Shown here: positions 28,601 through 32,618 of the stretch, one piece after another
How the letters are laid out: the number at the start of each line of letters is the position of its first letter
How positions within the stretch are numbered: the stretch's first letter is position 1
Translations under genes and position numbers: made by a program
Notes under the pieces: generated by a model
Told to the model about the DNA's origin: nothing
Database searches by the model: none
Seen by the model: the letters and a program-made list of their open reading frames with translations, nothing else
From: Mytilus californianus
Lineage: Eukaryota; Mollusca; Bivalvia; Mytilida; Mytilidae
Reading direction: 5' to 3'
Length of the DNA stretch: 64,000 bases
Assembly: GCF_021869535.1 (NCBI RefSeq)
Contig: NW_026262593.1
Coordinates: 59,914,318-59,978,317, forward strand

Positions 28601-31600
28601 AACAACAGACTACTAGCAGTTACTGACATGCCAGCTCCAGACCTCATTTAAACTGATTGAAAGATTATGTCTTCATCATAAAGAATGGACTAAAATGCAA
28701 GATTTATTATTGCGATTTCAGGAAAATCTGCATACAGATTTTTGTATCAGATATCAGAATGTGAGTTCTTATTATTGCGATGATCACCAAGTCGCATTAT
28801 TCGCATTAATAAAAACCTCGCAATAATTTCTGAATTTACAGTAGCAGCCTATGGTTCTCATGACACATTTGAATTATTAAATATTGGGCATAAATATTTA
28901 TTTTGACCAGGTAATTGCATGAAATAGATTGACATCTCTGATATCAATAAAGATAATATTTATATTCTTTTTTCTATTTGTAGAGTACTAAAGATCTTTT
29001 AAGTGATGATTTATCACGGGAATTTTCATTTGCTAAAGATACAGTGGTAAGTAACATAGAAATTTTAACATAAATAATTTAAAAAGTACATTGTATATGT
29101 AGCAGAGGGACATTAAGTTTTACCCTTGTCCGTACGTCCAAAAATTGGTTTCCGTTCTCTAACTTGAGTTTGCCTCAACCAAATGTTATGAAACTTATAC
29201 ACAATGCTAATTACCACAAAACACAGATCAAGTTTGAATTTTGACCGTTCAAGAGTTATGCCCCTTTATAAATGGAATAAATTGCTTTGCCTAGCACAGC
29301 TGGATATGACCTCAGAGGTCCAACCCTGAACAGTTGGGGCAAAATTGGACACAATATTCGCGTTTGACACAGGTCTGAATTTGGATTGTAATTAAATATT
29401 TGACACATAATAGGTTTCTGACACAGAATAACTGTAGTCAAAGAACTTAGAATTGGTTATATGATTTGAATTTATATTCAATTTTTTTGCTTTTGTGCAA
29501 TACACTTTGTTGTTGCGAATTGACCCGCCCTCCCCCCCCCCCCCCCCCCCCCCCCCCCCCTTTTTTTTGCTTTTGTGCAATACAGTATGCTGTTGCGTCA
29601 GTTGACAATGTTTTCTCGGGGTAACAATCTGCTCTATCACCCTCTCAGCTATGTGTTATTTATATAATAGTAACTTCTAAAAATAAATTGACAGCTAATC
29701 ATCTCAAGACAATACAACATTTCTTAAAACATAATTTAAAAGCAGTGTAAGGGAGGTAATCAAAACGTTGTGTTTGGATTACCTCCCTTACACTGCTTTT
29801 AAATTGTCTTAATTGTCCATTAACCAGGAAACCCTTGTTTTTCCCCCTTTCTTGCCCCTAATTCCTAAACAGTTTGAGCCATAACCCCCCCAAAGCAAAT
29901 CCTAACCATCCCTTTGTGATATGGAAACTTGTGGTATGATTTCAGAGTGATCCATACACCGTTCCACGAGTAATTGTGTGGAAACTTGAAAAATGCTTAT
30001 TTGGGCCCCTTTTTGGCCCCTAATTCCTAAACTGTTAGGACCATAACCTCCAAAATCAATCCCAACCTTCCTTTTGTGGTTATAAACCTTGTGTTTAAAT
30101 TTCATAGATTTCTATTTGATTATAGTTATTGTCCGGAGACCAACTGTCTTCGGACGACGACGTGATACCAATATACGACCACAAAATTTTTTGCGGTCGT
30201 ATAAAAATTGCAAAATTTTAAGTTTCCGTTCTCTAACTTAAGTTTGCCTCAACCAAATGTGATGACACTTATACACAATGCTTATTCCAACCAAATACAG
30301 ATCAAGTTTGAATTTTAGTGCGGTCACTCTAACCGTTCTAGAGTTATGCCCCTTTATAAATGGAAAAATTACCAAATTTTTAGTTTCCGTTCTCTAACTT
30401 AAGTTTGCCTCAACTAAATGTTATGAAACTTATACACAATGCTTATTACCACAAAACACAGACCAAGATTGAATTTTGGTAGCTTCACTCTAACTGTTCT
30501 AGAGTTATGTCCCTTTATAAATGGAAAAATTGCAAAATTTTTAGTTTCCGTTCTGTAACTTAAGTTGGCCCCAACCAAACATTATGAAACCTATACACAA
30601 TACTTATTACCTTAAAACTCAGATCAAGTACAAATTTTGGTAGCGTCACTATTATCGTTCTTGAGTTATGTCCCTTTATAATGTTGCATGCAAGCAGAGG
30701 CATCATCTGTGTCCATGGGGACACATTCTCCATTTATTTAAGTTTTTTATTTTTTTTAATATTCATTAAACAAATATACTTGTACTTATTCTGATTGGGT
30801 TTTTATTTTCAAATATTCAAGGGAAGTAAATTTTGTGAAAACAATCACAATTGTGATTGATTGATAGTTGCTAAATGTCCAATGGAAAATATTACATGCA
30901 TATTCAATATAACAAAATATGACCAGCTCTTGGAATTTCCAGTACATGTCAAAATCTAAGACACTTAAGCACATGTACCAGAATACATTTGTATACATGT
31001 ATTATAGATATTTTAACTTTAAAAGCAACAACAGGTATGTATTATAAGTGCAATTTTGTGAACATTTTTTAAATTAAAAAAATATCTTTTAGATAAAGTT
31101 ATAGGCTCATATCTAAATTTTGACAACCAGATCACCAAATGAGGTTATTTTTGCATTCTTGAACATAAAAAGCAAGACCTTTGAAGCCTTAATACAAGGA
31201 GGGCATACACAATTAAAAAATAGAAATACCGATTTCACACAGACTTGCATCTTGTGAAAACCTGAATGATGTTATAAGATGGATTGTTTATGCTTTTTGA
31301 TTTTGAAATTCAAGAAGACAAAAAAGTGACATTTTCATATCTTCTCCTTTACCATGTTTACTGAAATTGAATAGAACAACCAGGACTAGAATCAGTACTA
31401 TTAAATGAAGACTAAAATTTAAAAGTAGATGTAAAAAAGCTCTTAGAGATGCACAAAATAGAATTGTCAAAGATGTCATAATTCAGTTATTGCACATTTT
31501 AATTCTCAAGTCATTTTACACTGCCTTAGTACTGTGAAGTATTTATAAAACTGAAAAATATTCTTTTACATACTAAATGACTCGTATTCATCATGATTGT

Positions 31601-32360
31601 CTGACTTTTTGAATTCATAGTCTAAAAGTTACAATTGCACCCTAATTATCCAATGTTCAAATAGATCAATGGGCATGGAACTGTATGGTACACTGTTATA
31701 GCAGTAATATAAGCTGAAATATATGTCCACAAATTAATGTAATATGAGGCATGAACTGTAGTTTTATGATTGTTCTTTTTTCAAGTATTTTAAATCAGTA
31801 ACTAATTTTTTTTATCTTTCCTATAGCAAGTTGACTTCCAAGAGAGCCATGATGATCTTGCTAATTTGGATCTAGTGGGAATTCTGAATCCTGTTATTGG
31901 TAAAACTGCAAATCCAAGATGGAAGAATAAGGTTTACCCTGAATCATCACGTACCAAGAAATTTCTTATTTCTCCTGCAGAACAGAAATCAGAAAGTAAG
32001 CTGAAAGAGGAAATTCAAGAGAAAGATGATTTGAAGAATAACTGGACATATTCGTCACCTGTCCATCAAGCTCTCAAACAAGCCATGAAACCTATAGCAA
32101 AACCTCATATGAAGTCTTTAAAAGAAATAAAATTAGAAGTGTCATCTGATAACAAGAATACAGAGCCAATATCAAATCCAACAGAGGAAAGAAAGCAAGA
32201 CACGGAAGTTATTCATCAACAGGCCATGCCATCACATTTTAAACCAATGTATCAAGCACAATTGGCAAAGCCACTTCCAACAACTGGTCTTGTTGCACAA
32301 AACATGTCTTACAGTCGATACAATGAAAAACAACAGCTTGAGAAAAGCAGTGATGCTTAA
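1055..32360 (+). CDS. Large type I membrane protein gene, 3' part: 22 spliced exons
   Basis: Joined exons: 1055-1258, 2658-2832, 3323-3597, 4256-4411, 5561-5774, 6120-6262, 6684-7176, 7752-7966, 8675-8861, 10264-10437, 11658-12225, 12818-12954, 13090-13178, 14064-14232, 16404-16524, 16824-17031, 19176-19367, 20371-20593, 20994-21300, 22382-22421, 28984-29046, 31827-32360. The sum is 4887 nt, or 1628 residues plus TAA, with every junction phase-compatible. Layout by residue: FN3-like modules and Cys-rich linkers (1-1060), RKKR furin-type site (870-873), cadherin/CSPG-like module ending IDTNDPP (about 1067-1160), two EGF-like domains (about 1305-1388), transmembrane helix (about 1389-1413), charged tail of about 215 residues without a known domain. 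Many N-x-S/T sites suit an extracellular protein. The 5' end is off-window. Likely a cell-surface or adhesion protein by inference. I do not recognise a named family, and ligand or partner is unknown. Confidence 0.85.
1556..1766. mobile_element. MITE with 'actgtggattcattt' inverted ends
   Basis: Left end 'actgtggattcatttttc' and right end 'aaataaatgaatccact' are inverted copies. Both are flanked inward by gggtac-like sequence. Total about 210 bp, no coding capacity. A separate 23-bp fragment of another MITE (tactgtaaattcagaaatta at 1524) abuts it. Sits in intron 1. Confidence 0.6.
2658..2832 (+). CDS. Exon 2 (second half of FN3-like module)
   Basis: Acceptor TTTTCAG ends at 2657 and donor GTGAAG starts at 2833. 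Phase runs 0 to 1. The strand pattern [14 protein letters not shown] followed by [15 protein letters not shown] is the closing strand of an FN3-like repeat plus a linker. The internal ATG at 2658 is coding and not a start. Confidence 0.85.
3323..3597 (+). CDS. Exon 3 (ectodomain beta-rich domain)
   Basis: Acceptor TTTAAG ends at 3322 and donor GTAAGT starts at 3598. Phase runs 1 to 0. It encodes about 92 residues, beginning [12 protein letters not shown] after the split glycine. It contains DPSGKKW and ends at FENGGTYH. It continues directly into exon 4 as one domain. Confidence 0.85.
3668..4166 (+). repeat. Degenerate SINE-like repeat
   Basis: Intron 3 holds a region with a tRNA-like head ('gtagtagcatgtcttgactg', then 'ggaggttgtg-ttccaaccc', resembling a B box). 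It also has a conserved-looking tail with 'ggcaataaccttgtgaacaa' and 'tgttctcgttctgaatatgc'. From memory this tail resembles molluscan V-SINE type elements. It is heavily mutated and the identification is tentative. Confidence 0.4.
4256..4411 (+). CDS. Exon 4 (domain end, CQCC motif)
   Basis: Acceptor CTTTTAG ends at 4255 and donor GTAAAA starts at 4412. Phase 0 at both ends, so it could be skipped without a frameshift. It encodes [13 protein letters not shown], a strand that completes the exon 3 domain, and then a Cys cluster ([12 protein letters not shown]) that leads into the Cys-rich start of exon 5. Confidence 0.85.
4628..4665 (+). repeat. T14-G24 homopolymer tract
   Basis: A run of T (4628-4641) is followed directly by 24 G (4642-4665) in intron 4. 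The exact length may be affected by sequencing error. No other feature is seen in 4412-5560 except AT-rich intron. Confidence 0.85.
5561..5774 (+). CDS. Exon 5 (Cys knot plus Thr-rich linker)
   Basis: Acceptor ATTACAG ends at 5560. It starts [13 protein letters not shown], then a Thr/Pro-rich stretch that would suit O-glycosylation, then ACGIQVFS. The donor is the weaker GTACCG at 5775. It was chosen over GTATGT at 5858 because only the former ends in phase 1, which exon 6 requires: both other frames of exon 6 meet stops. Confidence 0.75.
6120..6262 (+). CDS. Exon 6 (ectodomain)
   Basis: Acceptor CTTGCAG ends at 6119 and donor GTAAGA starts at 6263. Only one frame is open, with 2 nt completing the split codon. 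It encodes [14 protein letters not shown] and then a beta-rich stretch ending EMDDAVD, continued in exon 7. Confidence 0.82.
6684..7176 (+). CDS. Exon 7 (large ectodomain exon, Cys-rich CIPCFGEC segment)
   Basis: Acceptor TATTTCAG ends at 6683 and donor GTTAGT starts at 7177. Phase runs 0 to 1. It encodes about 164 residues: a hydrophobic strand ([11 protein letters not shown]), a domain containing [13 protein letters not shown], a loop with [10 protein letters not shown], a compact cysteine cluster (seven Cys within about 30 residues) and a final strand reaching YYLTG. The open frame extends upstream to 6528, but that part is intronic. Confidence 0.88.
7752..7966 (+). CDS. Exon 8 (FN3-like module, first part)
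   Basis: Acceptor TTTTAG ends at 7751 and donor GTAATG starts at 7967. Phase runs 1 to 0. It encodes the end of one module ([14 protein letters not shown]), a linker with Asp/Pro ([14 protein letters not shown]), and the opening strands of the next module ([17 protein letters not shown]). The W-x-C-x-D-E-E-S signature opens the next FN3-like unit. Confidence 0.87.
8270..8366. repeat. Perfect 46-bp inverted repeat with 5-nt loop
   Basis: Arm 8270-8315 is the exact reverse complement of 8321-8366, separated by gtaat. It lies in intron 8. There are no mismatches, so it is either recent or maintained. A short direct duplication (about 35 bp x 2, 'ctacttttaatatttctgct') lies downstream at 8444-8520. 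Confidence 0.95.
8675..8861 (+). CDS. Exon 9 (FN3-like module, second part)
   Basis: Acceptor CTTTTAG ends at 8674 and donor GTAAGT starts at 8862. Phase runs 0 to 1. It continues the exon 8 module: [12 protein letters not shown], then [12 protein letters not shown], then the closing strand [12 protein letters not shown]. The exon 8/9 pair gives the clearest complete repeat module of the ectodomain. Confidence 0.87.
9775..10062 (+). repeat. Degenerate tandem repeat, unit about 45 bp
   Basis: The motifs 'aggatatcctgaa', 'ggaggtcct' and 'gaaatatttcagg' recur in both orientations about six times in intron 9. Many units are partly palindromic. Probably a decayed minisatellite. The rest of the intron (8862-9770) shows nothing I can name. 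Confidence 0.6.
10264..10437 (+). CDS. Exon 10 (module linker and opening strands)
   Basis: Acceptor ATTTAG ends at 10263 and donor GTATGT starts at 10438. Phase 1 at both ends. It starts [13 protein letters not shown], an Asp/Pro linker typical between FN3-like units, and ends with [14 protein letters not shown]. Exon 11 continues the module. Confidence 0.84.
10708..11170 (+). repeat. Duplicated intronic segment
   Basis: Sequence starting 'atttggtatgcagttg' occurs at about 10,715 and again at about 11,052. Each is followed by similar 'cactcagtcat'/'ctttcagtcat' and 'atgttaaagt' blocks (about 120 bp each). Between them lies a small inverted repeat, 'ttttcatagcattaatt' / 'aattaatgccatgaaaa' (10,967-11,001). 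No coding potential. Confidence 0.55.
11658..12225 (+). CDS. Exon 11 (longest ectodomain exon, RKKR site)
   Basis: Acceptor TTTTTAG ends at 11657 and donor GTATGA starts at 12226. Phase runs 1 to 2. It encodes about 189 residues. The first part completes a module ([17 protein letters not shown], then the strand [15 protein letters not shown]). A linker follows with a basic site RKKR (12029-12040), then [17 protein letters not shown] and a segment ending [15 protein letters not shown] followed by Asp fits the proprotein convertase rule. Cleavage would leave about 755 residues membrane-attached, as an inference. Confidence 0.88.
12818..12954 (+). CDS. Exon 12 (ectodomain)
   Basis: Acceptor TTTGTAG ends at 12817 and donor GTTTGT starts at 12955. 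Phase runs 2 to 1. It opens with the codon split with exon 11 ([15 protein letters not shown]), then a Pro-rich linker and [10 protein letters not shown], the first strand of a module completed in exons 13-14. Confidence 0.83.
13090..13178 (+). CDS. Exon 13 (short ectodomain exon)
   Basis: Acceptor TTTTTAG ends at 13089 and donor GTATTT starts at 13179. Phase runs 1 to 0. It encodes about 30 residues: [14 protein letters not shown] and an acidic [12 protein letters not shown], plausibly a loop between strands. Confidence 0.8.
13281..13547 (+). repeat. tRNA-derived SINE, copy 1
   Basis: The head 'aggtggccgagtggtcaaag' matches an A box of Ser/Leu-type tRNA. A weak B box follows ('cttgtgagttagaacc'). 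The body has 'cttcctccaccaataaaa' twice (a local 50-bp duplication), and the tail is 'aaacaccaaataatcaatca'. The B box is mutated and the length is wrong for a tRNA gene. Located in intron 13. Related copies at 27,234 and 62,540. Confidence 0.8.
14064..14232 (+). CDS. Exon 14 (module end)
   Basis: Acceptor ATTATCAAG ends at 14063, with a poor pyrimidine tract. Donor GTATGA starts at 14233. Phase runs 0 to 1. It encodes [13 protein letters not shown], then strands ending in [11 protein letters not shown]. It has no methionine and lies in a frame masked by longer spurious frames. Phase and content both fit. Confidence 0.78.
14274..15700 (+). repeat. Family C repeat interrupted by family B
   Basis: It begins 'aactcacctgg', then 'gtgagcttttctcatcactt' and 'gtcgtcgtcgtta', the diagnostic left end of family C. 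The C interior resumes after 15,372 ('acaagatctacaaataggtc', then 'ttgcccta'). It lacks the right end. The left flank 'actgtggattcattt' (14,254) is a MITE end, so C probably landed in a MITE. Located in intron 14. Confidence 0.65.
14668..15372 (-). repeat. Family B repeat, reverse orientation, nested in C
   Basis: It starts with the reverse of the B 3' end ('tatacaaccgcaaaattt') and includes 'gtatggatctctatgaaatt' twice. It finishes with the reverse of the B head ('attcagagctgtatcaagct', then 'gtgccctgtggagcatttt'). The flanks read 'catttt' on both sides. The other B copies are on the + strand at 23,705, 29,285 and 41,111. Confidence 0.65.
15953..16233 (+). repeat. Common bivalve-type repeat ('atgccccacctgcgatag')
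   Basis: A block of about 280 bp starts 'ttttatgccccacctgcg' and 'gtaggggcattatg', and ends 'gtggggcatccatgtactat' then 'ggacacattcttg'. I recall this start/end pair as frequent in bivalve genomes. There is no coding capacity. A related start ('tttttatgtccctgcatt') occurs at 34,986. Confidence 0.55.
16404..16524 (+). CDS. Exon 15 (cadherin/CSPG-like module, first part)
   Basis: Acceptor AATTTAG ends at 16403 and donor GTAAGT starts at 16525. Phase runs 1 to 2. It encodes [20 protein letters not shown] and continues to LYENGL. The Y-x-L-x-A-x-D-E-E-D-D pattern is the calcium-binding-like opening of cadherin-type and CSPG-type repeats. Confidence 0.82.
16824..17031 (+). CDS. Exon 16 (cadherin/CSPG-like module, IDTNDPP)
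   Basis: Acceptor TGTTTAG ends at 16823 and donor GTATGA starts at 17032. Phase runs 2 to 0. It encodes [19 protein letters not shown], then [14 protein letters not shown], the strand-G plus DxNDxP linker that ends cadherin-like repeats. The next unit starts at DMFLVQNG. This is the most family-diagnostic part of the ectodomain. Confidence 0.86.
17539..18899 (+). repeat. Family C repeat with about 167-bp internal tandem array
   Basis: The left end 'agctcacctggcccaaaggg' folds with the following 'acaagtgagct' into a hairpin. The right end has 'ggtgagcgacataggctctt' and 'gagagcc'. Inside are seven tandem units of about 167 bp, each with 'gaatggaatgaaaccaaaca', 'ggtgctgaccaagtgttgtt' and 'atccaagatggcc'. 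It fills most of intron 16 and shows short spurious frames only. A run of 10-11 G lies near 18,577. Confidence 0.85.
19176..19367 (+). CDS. Exon 17 (ectodomain)
   Basis: Acceptor AATTCAG ends at 19175 and donor GTAAGT starts at 19368. Phase 0 at both ends, 192 nt. It encodes [17 protein letters not shown], then [19 protein letters not shown] and a Cys near the end. It fits the cadherin-like region; no motif is decisive. A MITE begins about 20 nt past the donor. Confidence 0.82.
19389..19595. mobile_element. MITE, 23-bp inverted ends 'ctgtaaattcagaaattatt'
   Basis: The 23-bp left end at 19389 is exactly inverted at 19573-19595. Element about 207 bp, AT-rich, non-coding, with internal 'attattgcg' motifs. 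It lies 20 nt downstream of the exon 17 donor. A second copy with a nested repeat is at 28,102-28,843. From here to 20,370 I see only AT-rich intron. Confidence 0.85.
20371..20593 (+). CDS. Exon 18 (module end and EGF start)
   Basis: Acceptor TTTTTGCAG ends at 20370 and donor GTAAGT starts at 20594. Phase runs 0 to 1. It encodes [13 protein letters not shown], the strand [16 protein letters not shown], then PCHNDGFCQ, the first two cysteines of an EGF-like domain completed in exon 19. The open frame runs upstream to 20242 only through intron. Confidence 0.87.
20994..21300 (+). CDS. Exon 19 (two EGF-like domains and transmembrane helix)
   Basis: Acceptor CTTTCAG ends at 20993 and donor GTGATT starts at 21301. 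Phase runs 1 to 2. It completes an EGF domain ([15 protein letters not shown]) and adds a second of calcium-binding type ([10 protein letters not shown], then [12 protein letters not shown]). Then comes a hydrophobic helix starting [12 protein letters not shown] (about 21215-21285) and the stop-transfer residues RYWKKR. This fixes topology: everything upstream is extracellular and exons 20-22 are cytoplasmic. Confidence 0.9.
21736..22228 (+). repeat. 42-bp minisatellite, about 12 units
   Basis: Units 'ctttgggccacaccccaaaa' followed by 'gaacatagatgtgtaagaaa' plus 'tg' repeat head to tail from 21,736 to 22,228, a few shortened to 38-41 bp. Each unit holds a small hairpin (CTTTGGG / CCCAAAG around ccacac). 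The array is open in several frames on both strands only because of the repeat length. It is intronic between exons 19 and 20. Confidence 0.95.
22382..22421 (+). CDS. Exon 20 (40-nt juxtamembrane exon)
   Basis: Acceptor ATTTTTCAG ends at 22381 and donor GTAAAT starts at 22422. Phase runs 2 to 0. It encodes [14 protein letters not shown], a basic juxtamembrane stretch. Very short, but its phases join exon 19 to exon 21 exactly. Confidence 0.78.
22436..22534. mobile_element. Foldback/MITE-like inverted repeat beside exon 20
   Basis: The left arm from 'agattatcgttggtcatctc' (22436) and the right arm ending 'atgacgaatgataatct' (22534) are about 40 bp each with few mismatches, around a 15-nt centre. 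A wider pair, 'tatcgctatttt' (22541) and 'aaaatagcgata' (22677), suggests a larger CpG-rich element to about 22,690. It starts 14 nt past the exon 20 donor. Confidence 0.7.
23284..23704 (+). repeat. Family A mussel-type repeat
   Basis: It starts 'aaaataaggagatgtggtat' and 'gattgccaatgagacaac', contains 'aacggcctaatttataac' and 'aaccaacgacaaccact', and ends near 'ggcttaactcattt'. I recall this sequence as very abundant in Mytilus. Family B begins directly after it (23,705). Other A copies: 39,474, 48,863, 50,698, and in reverse near 36,540. Confidence 0.7.
23705..26840 (+). repeat. Family B repeat, long copy with internal 131-bp array
   Basis: The head is 'aaaatgcttcgctggggcgc' and 'gcttgatacgaccgcagagg'. 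The middle holds about 14 tandem units of about 131 bp (23,910-25,790) with 'ttagattcagcatatcaaag' and 'aaagtttaattttggaccc'. Then come two copies of a palindromic module (26,217-26,292 and 26,321-26,400). The 3' part includes 'cctaattcctaa' blocks, a 'gacgacgac' stretch and the terminal palindrome 'tacgaccacaaaattt' / 'ttgcggtcgta'. No conserved protein is seen. Occupies the large intron 20. Confidence 0.8.
26217..26400. repeat. Two tandem 80-bp palindromic modules
   Basis: Each has arms of about 30 bp ('acataatttaaaagcagtgt' plus 'aaggga') inverted as 'tcccttacactgctttaaat' plus 'tatgt'. A third copy is at 29,729-29,808 at the same relative place in another B element, so it is an internal B module that was duplicated here. 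Confidence 0.85.
27234..27480 (+). repeat. tRNA-derived SINE, copy 2
   Basis: The head is 'ggggccttggtggccaagtg' then 'gtctaagtagt'. B box 'gttgtgagttcaaatccct'. The body is 'ttcctccaccaataaaaa', and the end 'ggcgttaaacaccaatctat'. Better preserved than copy 1. Located in intron 20. Confidence 0.85.
27518..27960 (+). repeat. Repeat with 'tttttatactccacgcagca' start
   Basis: Two similar units of about 160 bp carry 'catcacaactcctctgaaac', 'cacacaac', 'aatttcatgaaattttgtag' and 'gagttatgcccctttgaact'. This style is common in bivalve introns. No coding. Confidence 0.5.
28102..28843. mobile_element. MITE (same family as 19,389) carrying a nested repeat
   Basis: Ends 'tactgtaaattcagaaatta' (28102) and the inverted 'taatttctgaatttacagta' (28843) match the 19,389 MITE. 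The interior holds a foreign block of about 470 bp (about 28,153-28,625) with 'gagacaacaacccgaccata', 'gctcctgacttgggacaggc' and 'ggcggggttaaacatg', another mussel-type repeat. It ends 140 bp before exon 21. Confidence 0.8.
28984..29046 (+). CDS. Exon 21 (63-nt cytoplasmic exon)
   Basis: Acceptor TTTGTAG ends at 28983 and donor GTAAGT starts at 29047. Phase 0 at both ends, 21 residues: [20 protein letters not shown] plus V. It lies after a 6.5-kb repeat-filled intron. Because it is symmetric it could be a cassette exon. It is rich in Ser and acidic residues. Confidence 0.8.
29102..30715 (+). repeat. Family F repeat (about 160-bp units) split by family B
   Basis: Units with 'tttccgttctctaacttaag', 'tttgcctcaaccaaatg' and 'gagttatgcccctttataaa' occur at about 29,150, 30,222, 30,386 and 30,544. 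The end reads 'gcatcatctgtgtccatggg' then 'gacacattctc'. A B element interrupts it at 29,285-30,204. Located in intron 21. Confidence 0.75.
29285..30204 (+). repeat. Family B repeat, short copy, flanked by 'aaattg'
   Basis: B head ('cagaggtccaaccctgaaca', 'gttggggcaa'), then a C29-T8 tract (29,532-29,568), one palindromic module (29,729-29,808) and the B 3' end 'ttgcggtcgtata'. The hexamer aaattg flanks both ends (29,279-29,284 and 30,205-30,210) and occurs once in unbroken F units, as a target site duplication would. Confidence 0.7.
30716..31826. other. Rest of intron 21, no feature seen
   Basis: AT-rich sequence leading to the last exon. I found no repeat family listed here, no inverted repeat of note and no conserved frame. 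Confidence 0.5.
31827..32360 (+). CDS. Exon 22 (last coding exon, cytoplasmic tail)
   Basis: Acceptor TTTCCTATAG ends at 31826. It encodes [18 protein letters not shown] and continues for 177 residues to SSDA and TAA (32358-32360). The tail is charged and Lys/Gln/Pro-rich (for example [17 protein letters not shown]), looks disordered, and shows no catalytic domain. A polyadenylation signal follows at 32528. Confidence 0.9.
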   Translation, partial: QVDFQESHDDLANLDLVGILNPVIGKTANPRWKNKVYPESSRTKKFLISPAEQKSESKLKEEIQEKDDLKNNWTYSSPVHQALKQAMKPIAKPHMKSLKEIKLEVSSDNKNTEPISNPTEERKQDTEVIHQQAMPSHFKPMYQAQLAKPLPTTGLVAQNMSYSRYNEKQQLEKSSDA

Positions 32361-32560
32361 CTTGTGTGTACTTGCAATTGCGTTTTACAAATTTTAGAAA
32401 ACAGATTTTGGTGATATAGTAACTTTTTCACAATATTCAGTTAACCAGTTTATTATTGATAATTTATTGAATTTTTGCTGAAATGCAAATAATTGTATGA
32501 TCAAATGTTTTATTTCTAAGTATTAAAAATAAAGTCTTTCTTAGCTTTCAAATGTATATA
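32361..32560 (+). promoter_or_regulatory. 3' UTR with AATAAA polyadenylation signal
   Basis: AT-rich sequence follows the stop codon. AATAAA at 32528-32533, within 'attaaaaataaag', is 168 nt past the stop, so cleavage is expected about 10-30 nt later. No alternative signal is better placed. Confidence 0.6.
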
Positions 32561-32618
32561 TTGTATTATATACTTGACATGAAATATCTTGTGGTTAAGG
32601 TAGCTAGGATGTCTTCCT

